A DNA stretch of 8,141 nucleotides from JBOHCT01 sp050699055 (GCA_050699055.1 JBOHCT010000192.1:1-8141); one strand, 5' to 3'. Positions 1-6,156 are shown, numbered from the stretch's first letter. Program-made: numbers and translations. The notes: generated from the sequence alone by a model not told the origin.

Positions 1-635
1 CACCGGACGTACGACCTGTCGACCGCGCGCGGCGAGCCGAAGCCGACGCCCCCGGGGGCGGCGTAGGCACCCTTGCACAGCCGTACCCGCGAGCCGGCCA
101 CCGCCAGATCACGGCAGTCCGCCTCGGAGCGCCTCAGGTACGCCTGAATGACCGCGCCGACGTCAGGGAAGTCGCGGCGCAGGTCGCGCAGCACCCCGAG
201 CGTGGCGTCGACGGTGGTGTGGTCTTCCATGTCGAGGGTCACGGTCGTTCCCACCGCCCGCGCCGCCTCGCAGACCCGCGCGGCGTTGGCGTACGCGATC
301 TTGTCCCCGTCGCCGTCGAGCGCCTGGCCGACCGCCGACAGCTTCAACGACACCTCGACGTGCTCCGTCAGCCCGGCGTCGAACAGCCGGTCCAGTAGCG
401 TGAGGTACTCCTTCGTCGCGGCCTCCGCCTGGCCCTCGTCGTGGGTGTCCTCACCGAGATGGTCGAGGCTCGCGAACAGGCCGTCGTCCCGGAGCCCGCG
501 GCTCGCGCGTACCGCGTCGTCGGTCGACTCGCCCGCGACGAACCTCGCCACCACATCACGGGCCAGCGGGACGCTGCTCGTTACGCTTCTGAGCCAGTCG
601 CTGCGGGAGGCCGCGAGCAGCGTCTGACGGAACAC
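1..635 (-). CDS. Proline dehydrogenase (monofunctional PRODH), N-terminal two thirds, cut by window edge
   Basis: This FAD enzyme oxidises L-proline to pyrroline-5-carboxylate, the first step of proline breakdown. It starts at GTG 635 and stays open to base 1, giving 211 residues; monofunctional PRODH is usually about 300, so the C-terminal third is outside the window. Family motifs are visible in order: SLKLSA at residues 96-101 (K98 is the conserved substrate/flavin-site lysine), TLDMEDH at 133-139, a VIQAYLRRSEAD strand at 162-173, and RVRLCKGAY at 183-191. These are the beta strands lining the flavin in the PRODH barrel. The start is fixed by a strong Shine-Dalgarno AGGAGGTGAG (650 to 641 on the minus strand), and no upstream in-frame start has better support. 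The partner P5C dehydrogenase gene is not in the window. The missing part should carry the C-terminal arginines that bind the proline carboxylate. Confidence 0.95.
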   Translation of the reverse strand, partial: MFRQTLLAASRSDWLRSVTSSVPLARDVVARFVAGESTDDAVRASRGLRDDGLFASLDHLGEDTHDEGQAEAATKEYLTLLDRLFDAGLTEHVEVSLKLSAVGQALDGDGDKIAYANAARVCEAARAVGTTVTLDMEDHTTVDATLGVLRDLRRDFPDVGAVIQAYLRRSEADCRDLAVAGSRVRLCKGAYAAPGGVGFGSPRAVDRSYVR

Positions 636-640
636 GAGAG

Positions 641-674
641 CTCACCTCCTCGGCGGGACCTCGTCGTCCCGCCG
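641..674 (-). promoter_or_regulatory. Hairpin plus ribosome binding site in the proline dehydrogenase leader
   Basis: Bases 651-659 (CGGCGGGAC) and 666-674 (GTCCCGCCG) form a perfect 9-bp stem with a 6-nt loop. Read on the minus strand, the stem ends on the base directly before the Shine-Dalgarno AGGAGGTGAG (650-641), which sits 6-8 nt before the GTG start. A weak -10-like TAGCCT lies just upstream (687 to 682, minus), so the transcript may begin close to the hairpin. The hairpin could protect the mRNA 5' end, control access of ribosomes, or as DNA be an operator. The stem and its position are seen directly; the role is inferred. Confidence 0.5.
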
Positions 675-734
675 TCCCTCAAGGCTAGAGACGACGACAG
701 TCCGCGGGCGAAGGGCAGGCGGTGAACGCCGGGA

Positions 735-1493
735 TCAGCCGACCTTGCGGGCCACGACGACGCCGGTGACGAGCGGCTCGGTCACCTCTCCGCCGGGGAA
801 GACCGCTTCCAGCCGGTCGCGCTCCTCGGCGATCAGAGCGTCGGCCTCGCGCGGCCTGAGCGCCGCGACGTACGACGTCGAGCGCACGGAGGCGAGGAAT
901 ACCGCCAGCGGAATGGTGCGCGACCACCGGGTCCTGGCCGTACGGACTTGGAAGCCGTGAGCCGGCGCCATCTTCTCCAGCGGCGCCGATCGGCGGGCCG
1001 CGCGTTCGGGGCAGCTTGCCGCCACGCGTCGTTCGTGCTCGGCCAACCAGGTCGCGGATCGGTCTGGAACGTTCCACCACGCGGCGAGGGCACCGCCGCC
1101 CTTGAGTACGCGGCGGGCCTCCAGCAGCCCCTGGTAAGGGTCGACCCAGTGCCAGGCCTGGGCGTAGGCGACGATGTCGACGGCGGAGTCGCGGAGCGGC
1201 AGCGCGTTGCCGTTGCCCCGGATGGCGGCGGTCGAGGGATCGTGGGCCCGCAGCAGCTTCACCATGCGCGCACCTGGCTCGACCGCGACGACACGTGCCC
1301 CTCGAGCGAGCAGCCCGCGCGTGGCGATCCCGGTTCCCGCCCCGACGTCTGCCACCATCGCGCCGGCGAGCCGGATGCCCGTGAGGCACTCCAACGCCGC
1401 GTAGAGCTCGTCAGGGTACGGGGGGCGGCCACGATCGTAGGGCTCGGCGACAGTGCCGAAGCGCTCGACGACCGACGACGTGCCGGCCGTCAC
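735..1493 (-). CDS. Class I SAM-dependent methyltransferase, substrate unknown
   Basis: This 252-residue protein has the Rossmann-fold methyltransferase pattern: an N-terminal F-x6-Y-x3-RPPYP segment (residues 12-27), SAM-binding motif I VADVGAGTG (47-55), an acidic end of strand 2 at VAVEPG (69-74), a GNALPLRDSAVDIV segment (95-108) and the AWHWVDP motif (113-119). It resembles small-molecule methyltransferases of the Methyltransf_11/25 type; the substrate cannot be read from sequence. GTG 1493 is preferred because GGGAG (1503 to 1499, minus) lies 5 nt upstream and because the start overlaps the upstream gene's stop in a GTGA arrangement, typical of translational coupling. A longer reading to 1673 would run far into the upstream gene and has no merit. 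It is the second gene of a two-gene operon. Confidence 0.88.
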   Translation of the reverse strand: MTAGTSSVVERFGTVAEPYDRGRPPYPDELYAALECLTGIRLAGAMVADVGAGTGIATRGLLARGARVVAVEPGARMVKLLRAHDPSTAAIRGNGNALPLRDSAVDIVAYAQAWHWVDPYQGLLEARRVLKGGGALAAWWNVPDRSATWLAEHERRVAASCPERAARRSAPLEKMAPAHGFQVRTARTRWSRTIPLAVFLASVRSTSYVAALRPREADALIAEERDRLEAVFPGGEVTEPLVTGVVVARKVG

Positions 1494-2329
1494 GGCCGCT
1501 CCCGCGCGAGCCCGTCGTCGACGGGAGTGGCGAGGTTCAGCCTGGTGAAGGCCAGGGCCTCGGCGAGGTCGCCCTCTCGCTCGTCGCGGGTCAGCGCCCG
1601 GTGGGTGTTGATCTCCAGGACAACCAGGCGGTCGTAGTTCTGGGAAGCGAGGTACTCGAGCACCTCGGTGCACGGCTGGGTACCGCGCCCGGGGACGAGG
1701 TGTTCGTCCTTGTTGGGGATGCCGACACCGTCGGCCATGTGGACGTGAGCGAGTCGATCACCGAGGGCCTTGGCCAGCTCGAGCGCGTCGGAGCCCGCGA
1801 CCGCGGCGTGCGAGACGTCGAGCGTCACGTGCGGGTAGTCCTCGTCGAGCGGGGACCAGCCCGGCGCGTACGGCACGACCTCACGTCCGCCGGCGCGCAG
1901 CGGAAACATGTTCTCGACCGCGAAGACGACGTCGGTCTCCTCCTGCATCCGCTCGAGTCCGGCGACGAAGTCGCGGGCGTAGTCGCGTTGCCAACGAAAG
2001 GGCGGATGCACAACCACCATGCGAGCACCCACCGACTCGGCCACCTCGCGGGCGCGTTGGAGCTTGGCCCAGGGATCACGGCCCCACACGCGCTGGGTGA
2101 GGAGCAAGCAGGGCGCGTGGATGGCGACGATCGGAACGCTGTGGTAGTGGGCGAGCTGACGGAGAACCGCGAGATCCTGGCTGACGGGGTCGCCAGAAAC
2201 CATGACCTCGACTCCGTCGTAGCCCAGCCGCGCCGCGATCTCGAAACCGACCGGAGTCGTCTCCGGATAGACCGACGCGGTCGACATGACTACCCGTGCA
2301 TCGGGTACCTGCACGGCCTTGCTGCTCAC
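1490..2329 (-). CDS. Sugar phosphate isomerase/epimerase-like TIM-barrel protein
   Basis: This 279-residue protein belongs to the xylose isomerase-like/AP endonuclease 2 TIM-barrel superfamily. Such enzymes bind a divalent metal and isomerise or epimerise sugars, though some are nucleases or lyases. Likely active-site residues sit at the ends of barrel strands: E41 in YDGVEVMV, H71 in IHAP, H108 in VVVHPPF, E139 in FAVENM, D171 and H174 in TLDVSH, H195 and H197 in HVHMADG, and E239 in VVLEINTH. No signal peptide is seen. GTG 2329 is chosen because GAGGAG (2345 to 2340, minus) stands 10 nt upstream; ATG 2287 is an alternative that lacks a visible binding site but keeps the first barrel strand. 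Its stop overlaps the methyltransferase start by 4 bases (GTGA), so the two are probably co-translated. The true substrate is unknown. Confidence 0.85.
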   Translation of the reverse strand: MSSKAVQVPDARVVMSTASVYPETTPVGFEIAARLGYDGVEVMVSGDPVSQDLAVLRQLAHYHSVPIVAIHAPCLLLTQRVWGRDPWAKLQRAREVAESVGARMVVVHPPFRWQRDYARDFVAGLERMQEETDVVFAVENMFPLRAGGREVVPYAPGWSPLDEDYPHVTLDVSHAAVAGSDALELAKALGDRLAHVHMADGVGIPNKDEHLVPGRGTQPCTEVLEYLASQNYDRLVVLEINTHRALTRDEREGDLAEALAFTRLNLATPVDDGLARERP

Positions 2330-2361
2330 TGGTCGCCCGCTCCTCGCTCGCTCACCCGCAC

Positions 2362-2391
2362 AGCCTATGCCGCGCGGACACCCCTCTCGCA
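2362..2391 (-). promoter_or_regulatory. Possible promoter of the TIM-barrel/methyltransferase operon
   Basis: On the minus strand a -10-like TAGGCT (2367 to 2362) is preceded, 18 nt upstream, by a weak -35-like TGCGAG (2391 to 2386). A transcript from here would start near 2355 and have a short leader containing the GAGGAG ribosome binding site. The -35 match is poor, so this is a tentative call. Confidence 0.25.
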
Positions 2392-2552
2392 CGCACCGCA
2401 GCGTGAACCAGAGAAGTGCGCGGGTAGATCAGCGGGGACATCCGGCGGTGGTGACCTGCGGCTTGTGCCTCGGTGCCGTCCCCCGGTGATGACCCCGACC
2501 GGTGCCCCGACGATCATGGCGGCGAATGGCGCCGGCGGCTCGCGCGGGGAAA

Positions 2553-2575
2553 CTGTCGGCGCCCGCCCGTACTCT
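2553..2575 (+). promoter_or_regulatory. Probable PafBC-type (RecA-independent DNA damage) promoter of radA
   Basis: CTGTCGGCG begins at 2553 and a -10 hexamer TACTCT lies at 2570-2575. The mycobacterial damage promoter read by the PafBC activator (RecA-NDp motif) is roughly TTGTCRGTG followed about 8 nt later by TANNNT. The distance from the TGTC core to the -10 here is the same as in the mycobacterial recA promoter as I recall it. The -10 ends 8 nt before the radA ATG, so the message would be leaderless or nearly so, which fits the absence of a good Shine-Dalgarno. The match is seen; control by PafBC is inferred. Confidence 0.5.
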
Positions 2576-2583
2576 CCGGACCC

Positions 2584-3972
2584 ATGGGAAGAGCATCCAG
2601 GGGCCCGGCGTACCGCTGCGGCGAGTGCGGCTGGCAGACGGCCAAGTGGGTCGGCCGGTGCGGAGAGTGTCAGGGGTGGGGCACGATCGAGGAGATCGGG
2701 ATATCGAGGTCCAGGCCGCTCGGGCCGGGCCCGGTCAGCGCGCCGGCCCGGCCGATCCGCGAGGTCGACGTAGAGGCGGCCCGCGCACGGCCCACCGGCC
2801 TCGACGAGCTCGACCGGGTCCTGGGTGGCGGCATGGTCCCCGGCGCCGTCGTCCTTCTCGTCGGTGAGCCCGGGGTGGGCAAGTCCACCCTCCTGCTCGA
2901 CGTCGCCTCCCGGTGCGCCGACGGTTCCTCGCGAGCCCTCGTCGTCACCGGCGAGGAGAGTGCCGCGCAGGTTCGCCTGCGTGCCGACCGCATCGGTGCT
3001 CTGGCGCCCTCGCTCTACCTCGCGGCGGAGACCGACCTCGCCGCCGCCCTTGGCCACATCGACGCCGTGCGGCCGTCACTTCTCGTCGTCGACTCAGTGC
3101 AGACTGTCGCCTCCGCCGAGATCGACGGTGCCCCAGGCGGCATCACCCAGGTCAGGGCCGTGACCGGCGCCCTCATCCACGAGGCGAAGGCTCGCGGCAT
3201 GACGACGATTCTGGTCGGTCATGTGACGAAGGACGGTTCGGTCGCCGGCCCGCGCGCGCTGGAGCACCTCGTCGACGTTGTTCTGCACATCGAGGGCGAC
3301 CGCCATTCGCGGTTGCGGCTCGCCCGCGCCGTCAAGAACCGCTTCGGCCCGACCGACGAGGTCGGCTGCTTCGATCTCGGCGACGGCGGCATCGCGAGCC
3401 TGCCCGACCCGAGCGGACTCTTCCTCACCCGCCGCGCGGTCCCCGTGCCGGGCACCTGTGTGACGGTGACCGTCGAGGGCACCCGTCCACTCGTCGCGGA
3501 GGTACAAGCGCTCGTCGTTCCTTCCACCCTCTCGACCCCTCGCCGAACCACATCCGGGCTGGAGTCGTCCCGCATGGCGATGGTGCTGGCTGTGCTCCAG
3601 CGTCGGGCCAATGTGCCGATCGGCATGTCCGACGTCTACGCCGCGACGGTCGGTGGCGTACGTCTCGTCGAGCCCTCCGTCGATCTGGCTGTCGCGCTCG
3701 CGATCGCCAGCGCGGTGTGCGGCCAGCCCCTCCCGCCCGACCTGATTGCCGTGGGTGAGGTCGGCCTGGCCGGCGAGGTACGCACGGTGAGCGCCGTACG
3801 GCGCCGGCTGGCGGAAGCGGCCCGTCTCGGCTTCAAGCACGCGCTCGTGCCCCGCGACCCTGGTAACGTTCCCGCCGGAGTCTCCGTCGTCGAAGTCGAC
3901 GACCTCTCGTCCGCGATACGGGACGTCGACAGGTGCCGGTTGCGTGCGGTCGCCGACGCGGCTCATCGCTAG
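2584..3972 (+). CDS. radA: DNA repair protein RadA (Sms), recombination-intermediate processing ATPase
   Basis: RadA is a RecA-like, DnaB-like ATPase that helps branch migration and processing of recombination intermediates. The 462 residues match the usual family length of about 450-480. Domains in order: N-terminal zinc finger with C12-x2-C15 and C26-x2-C29; ATPase with Walker A GEPGVGKST (94-102) and Walker B end LLVVDS (D170); the RadA-specific KNRFG motif (251-255); and a C-terminal Lon-like domain from about residue 290, including VGGVRLVEPSVDLAVALA and GEVGLAGEVR. ATG 2584 places the zinc finger at the usual distance from the N-terminus. A GTG at 2473 would add 37 uncharacteristic residues and cross the proposed promoter. 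The TAG stop (3970-3972) lies inside the CTAG target duplication of the downstream MITE-like element. disA follows on the same strand; RadA and DisA are known to interact in Bacillus and mycobacteria. Confidence 0.98.
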   Translation: MGRASRGPAYRCGECGWQTAKWVGRCGECQGWGTIEEIGISRSRPLGPGPVSAPARPIREVDVEAARARPTGLDELDRVLGGGMVPGAVVLLVGEPGVGKSTLLLDVASRCADGSSRALVVTGEESAAQVRLRADRIGALAPSLYLAAETDLAAALGHIDAVRPSLLVVDSVQTVASAEIDGAPGGITQVRAVTGALIHEAKARGMTTILVGHVTKDGSVAGPRALEHLVDVVLHIEGDRHSRLRLARAVKNRFGPTDEVGCFDLGDGGIASLPDPSGLFLTRRAVPVPGTCVTVTVEGTRPLVAEVQALVVPSTLSTPRRTTSGLESSRMAMVLAVLQRRANVPIGMSDVYAATVGGVRLVEPSVDLAVALAIASAVCGQPLPPDLIAVGEVGLAGEVRTVSAVRRRLAEAARLGFKHALVPRDPGNVPAGVSVVEVDDLSSAIRDVDRCRLRAVADAAHR

Positions 3973-3990
3973 TGGTCTGTCAGAGGAGTC
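3969..3990 (+). repeat. Left terminal inverted repeat of the MITE-like element, with CTAG
   Basis: It starts CTAGTGGTCTGTCAGAGG and matches the right end at 21 of 22 positions. Its first four bases are the proposed target duplication and include the radA stop codon TAG. Confidence 0.85.
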
Positions 3991-4042
3991 TCATGTTGGC
4001 TGCACGACGCCCAGGCGGCGCCTCGCTACGCTCCATCCCCAC

Positions 4043-4062
4043 GAAAACGCTGCCGCGTTTCC
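4043..4062. repeat. Internal hairpin of the MITE-like element
   Basis: GAAAACGC (4043-4050) and GCGTTTCC (4055-4062) can pair with one mismatch around a TGCC loop. A GGGGCCCC palindrome follows at 4065-4072. This strengthens the folding potential of the centre of the element. There is no U-tract after it, so it is not a textbook intrinsic terminator. Confidence 0.45.
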
Positions 4063-4158
4063 GCGGGGCCCCGGGGGTCGCGTCAGTCGACGGCAGGCCC
4101 ACTGCGCCTCCTTCCTCCGCCTGGCGATGCATCCGCCTGGACCGCCGTTCACTCAACG

Positions 4159-4180
4159 GACCCCTCTGACAGACCACTAG
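4159..4180 (-). repeat. Right terminal inverted repeat of the MITE-like element, with CTAG
   Basis: Read on the minus strand it begins CTAGTGGTCTGTCAGAGG, differing from the left end at one base (G for A, in GGGGTC against GAGGAGTC). It ends 32 bases before the disA start. The junction also creates TAGACT (4178-4183), a possible -10 for disA, but no matching -35 is seen. Confidence 0.85.
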
Positions 4181-4212
4181 ACTGGCGCCGTCCAGCGTCC
4201 TCCGGGGGTCAC

Positions 4213-5301
4213 GTGCCAGCAAACGACAAGGGGTCGGACGAGCGGTTCCGATCCACCCTTGCCGCGCTCGCGCCCGGCACGCCGCTCCGGGACGGCTTGG
4301 AGCGTATCCTACGCGGCCGGACCGGCGGCCTCATCGTGCTGGGCTGGAATGACATGGTCGAGGCGCTCTGCACGGGCGGTTTCGAGCTCGACGTGGAGTT
4401 CTCCGCGACACGACTGCGCGAGCTGGCCAAGATGGACGGCGCGATCGTGCTCGACGGGTTGTGCTCGCGCGTCGTACGCGCAGCCGTCCACCTCGTGCCC
4501 GACCCGGGCATTCCGACCGACGAGTCGGGCACCCGCCACCGCACCGCCGAACGGGTCGCCAAACAGACGGACTTCCCGGTCGTTTCCGTCAGCCAGTCGA
4601 TGCGCATCATCGCGCTGTACCTCGGCGGCATCCGCTACGTACTCGAAGACTCCGCGACCCTGTTGTCGAAGGCCAACCAGGCGCTGGCGACGCTGGAGCG
4701 CTACAAGCTTCGCCTCGACGAGGTCTCCGGCACGCTCTCAGCCCTAGAGATCGAGGACCTTGTCACCGTGCGCGACGTCACCGCGGTCGTCCAGCGGCTC
4801 GAGATGGTGCGCCGTATCGCCGGTGAGATCGCCGCGTACGTCGTCGAGCTGGGCACCGACGGCCGCCTCCTCGCCCTGCAGCTCGACGAGCTCGTCGCAG
4901 GCGTCGACCCTGACCGTTCGCTGACCGTGCGCGACTACATGCCGGTCCCTCCGGGCCGCTACGGCCGCACCGTCGACGGCGTGCTGGGCGCCCTCGACCA
5001 GCTGTCCGCGACCGAGCTGCTCGACGTACCGACAGTCGCCGAGATCCTCGGACATTCCGGCGGCGACAAGCTCGACGCGGCGGTGAGCCCGCGCGGGTAC
5101 CGCCTGCTCGCGAAGGTGCCGAGGCTGCCCAGCCTCGTCGTCGACCGGCTCGTCGACCACTTCGCCAACCTCCAGAAGCTCCTCGCGGCGAGTATCGACG
5201 ACCTGCAGACCGTCGAGGGCGTCGGCGAGTCCCGCGCCCGCAGCGTACGGGAAGGGCTCTCGCGACTCGCCGAGTCGTCGATCCTCGAACGCTACGTGTA
5301 G
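4213..5301 (+). CDS. disA: DNA integrity scanning diadenylate cyclase DisA
   Basis: DisA condenses two ATP into the second messenger c-di-AMP as an octamer and is inhibited when it meets branched DNA such as recombination intermediates. The 362 residues are full length. The N-terminal DAC domain (about 1-145) has the catalytic DGA at 75-77 (in KMDGAIVLD) and RHR at 108-110 (in GTRHRTAER), the same numbering as well-studied DisA proteins. A helical spine follows (about 150-290), then a C-terminal helix-hairpin-helix DNA-binding domain with VEGVGESRAR at 334-343. GTG 4213 is preceded by GGGGG (4204-4208), a usable though plain Shine-Dalgarno. radA lies upstream on the same strand, an order conserved in actinobacteria, but here the two are separated by a MITE-like insertion that may weaken read-through or translation coupling. 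An imperfect palindrome follows the stop. Confidence 0.98.
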   Translation: MPANDKGSDERFRSTLAALAPGTPLRDGLERILRGRTGGLIVLGWNDMVEALCTGGFELDVEFSATRLRELAKMDGAIVLDGLCSRVVRAAVHLVPDPGIPTDESGTRHRTAERVAKQTDFPVVSVSQSMRIIALYLGGIRYVLEDSATLLSKANQALATLERYKLRLDEVSGTLSALEIEDLVTVRDVTAVVQRLEMVRRIAGEIAAYVVELGTDGRLLALQLDELVAGVDPDRSLTVRDYMPVPPGRYGRTVDGVLGALDQLSATELLDVPTVAEILGHSGGDKLDAAVSPRGYRLLAKVPRLPSLVVDRLVDHFANLQKLLAASIDDLQTVEGVGESRARSVREGLSRLAESSILERYV

Positions 5302-5333
5302 GGGAGCGCTCGGTCGGCGGCCATCCTCGCTGT

Positions 5334-5393
5334 GATCCGCTTCTGTGGTCCGGAAGCGATGAATACCGCCGTTCTGGACCACAAGCCCGGATC
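5334..5393. repeat. Intergenic imperfect palindrome, copy 1 (possible bidirectional terminator)
   Basis: TGTGGTCCGGAA (5344-5355) pairs with TTCTGGACCACA (5372-5383) as a 12-bp stem with one G-T wobble and a 16-nt loop. The outer bases GATCCG (5334-5339) and CGGATC (5388-5393) also pair, so the unit is about 60 bp. It lies between the converging disA and the minus-strand secreted protein gene, where it could stop transcription from both sides. No run of T follows. A second, related copy is at 8034-8094. Confidence 0.65.
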
Positions 5394-5433
5394 ATGAGGC
5401 GCCGGCTCGGGTAGCCACGCGGTGCGTCCCGGC

Positions 5434-6108
5434 TCACCGCAGGCGAAAGACCGCCTTGTCCCCCTCGATGTCGCCCACGCGCGGGGTCGCCACGTACCAG
5501 CCGGGCTTCGCGGTCTCGCCCTCGCCCTTGCACTCCTCGGGGCTCGACCGCCGGCGCTTCCAGGTGATCGTGGTCTCGTAGCTCTTACCCGGCTTCAAGG
5601 TCCGTGTCGCGCTCTTGGCGTGCTTCGCGCAGTCGTCGGTGGACCAGATGTGGTCGTGCCCTGAGGTGATCACAAGCGAGAGGCTCTTGGAACCGACGTC
5701 GACCCGGCACGGCCCGTCGCCGGAGTTCTCGACATGCACGGTGAAGGCCGGCCTCTGCTTTGGTGCGTACGAATCCTCTCCGGCCTCGGCGGAGACGGCG
5801 AGGTCATCTTCGCCGCACGGCGCCGGCCCCGCGGCGCGTGCTGAGGGCCCCGCGCGTGCTGAGGGAGATGCGCTCGAACTGGGGGAGGATCTCGGTGTCG
5901 CGGTGACTGTGACGGTGGTGGTCACCGTGGGCAGGGCGGTAGGGAGAGCCGCCCGCGCGTCCGCTGGCGCCCGCCCGTTTCGGTGGGCGTCTCCCGTTGC
6001 CGTGCAGGCCCACGCCGCGAGGCCGACGACGGCCAGCACGACGCACAGGATGAGCGCCCGGCGGCGCCAGTACGTCCGCGGCGGCAGCGGACCTATCGGG
6101 TCCTGCAT
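5434..6108 (-). CDS. Secreted or membrane-anchored protein of unknown function
   Basis: I do not recognise a named function. From ATG 6108 the protein has 224 residues: a Pro/Arg-rich cytoplasmic start, one hydrophobic segment (about residues 19-34, RRRALILCVVLAVVGLAAWA), a Ser/Ala/Pro/Thr-rich linker (to about 95), then an extracytoplasmic beta-type domain. That domain has four cysteines (in PCGEDD, GPCRVD, TDDCAK, PEECKG) that could make two disulfides, and an IWSTDDC motif. The hydrophobic segment ends in a cysteine but lacks a good lipobox (W at -2), so a lipoprotein is unlikely. GTG 6123 is an in-frame alternative that would add five residues. Gene order matches mycobacteria, where Rv3587c, also a membrane protein on the opposite strand, sits between disA and mutY; homology is inferred. 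The linker DNA holds a 14-bp direct repeat (5834-5847, 5852-5865). Confidence 0.8.
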   Translation of the reverse strand: MQDPIGPLPPRTYWRRRALILCVVLAVVGLAAWACTATGDAHRNGRAPADARAALPTALPTVTTTVTVTATPRSSPSSSASPSARAGPSARAAGPAPCGEDDLAVSAEAGEDSYAPKQRPAFTVHVENSGDGPCRVDVGSKSLSLVITSGHDHIWSTDDCAKHAKSATRTLKPGKSYETTITWKRRRSSPEECKGEGETAKPGWYVATPRVGDIEGDKAVFRLR

Positions 6109-6119
6109 GCTGCGTCCGT

Positions 6120-6129
6120 CCACATGTGG
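6120..6129. promoter_or_regulatory. Perfect palindrome in the divergent promoter region before mutY
   Basis: CCACATGTGG is a perfect 10-bp palindrome between the secreted protein gene (minus) and mutY (plus). It overlaps the alternative GTG 6123 start and lies just upstream of the proposed mutY promoter. It could be an operator for a dimeric regulator, but a 10-bp palindrome can arise by chance and there is no second copy nearby. Confidence 0.25.
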
Positions 6130-6156
6130 TCAGTATGGTGGACATGCGGCTACGAT
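6127..6156 (+). promoter_or_regulatory. Possible mutY promoter
   Basis: TGGTCA (6127-6132), a moderate -35, is followed after 18 nt by TACGAT (6151-6156), a good actinobacterial -10. Transcription would start near 6163, giving a leader of about 28 nt that contains GAGGA (6176-6180), the mutY ribosome binding site 10 nt before ATG 6191. Confidence 0.4.

Larger units (their letters stand above)
3969..4180. mobile_element. MITE-like palindromic insertion between radA and disA
   Basis: The ends match as inverted repeats over 22 bp with one mismatch (3969-3990 against 4159-4180). Both ends carry CTAG, which reads as a 4-bp target duplication (3969-3972 and 4177-4180) around a 204-bp element with 18-bp inverted repeats starting TGGTCTGTCAGAGG. 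A TA duplication is also possible because CTAG is itself palindromic. Inverted similarity continues inside the ends: GTTG-x2-TG-x-ACG and CCAGGCGG (4011-4018) on the left pair with the corresponding block ending in CCGCCTGG (4133-4140) on the right. No transposase fits in the element, so it would be mobilised in trans. CTAG-type targets suit IS5-family elements, but the family is inferred. As RNA it would fold into a long stem between radA and disA. Confidence 0.75.

Noticed and set aside
1065..1076. Perfect 12-bp palindrome TGGAACGTTCCA
   Set aside because: It is inside the methyltransferase coding region, encodes conserved-looking WNVP residues, and does not have LexA spacing (GAAC-N4-GTTC).
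1494..1673. N-terminal extension of the methyltransferase
   Set aside because: It overlaps the upstream gene in another frame; the GTG 1493 start with its binding site and GTGA overlap explains the sequence better.
2473..2583. GTG at 2473 as the radA start
   Set aside because: It would add 37 residues with no family similarity ahead of the zinc finger and run through the proposed promoter; ATG 2584 gives the normal RadA N-terminus.
1601..2773. Long plus-strand open frame of 390 codons
   Set aside because: It lies antisense to the TIM-barrel gene and then crosses into radA; the translation has no family motif and reflects the GC-rich third positions of the true genes.
4181..4212. c-di-AMP riboswitch ahead of disA
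   Set aside because: The leader outside the insertion is only about 32 nt, and no ydaO-type conserved core is visible.
3933..4222. Small open frames on both strands across the MITE-like element
   Set aside because: They depend on the inverted repeats, have no ribosome binding site or family signal, and two of them start inside radA.
3971..5355. Shared GTGGTC between the MITE ends and the intergenic palindromes
   Set aside because: Only six to seven bases agree and the flanking bases differ, so I treat them as separate repeat types.
5834..5865. 14-bp direct repeat GCGCGTGCTGAGGG
   Set aside because: It is in the low-complexity Ser/Ala/Arg/Pro linker of the secreted protein and is explained by a repeated six-residue coding unit.
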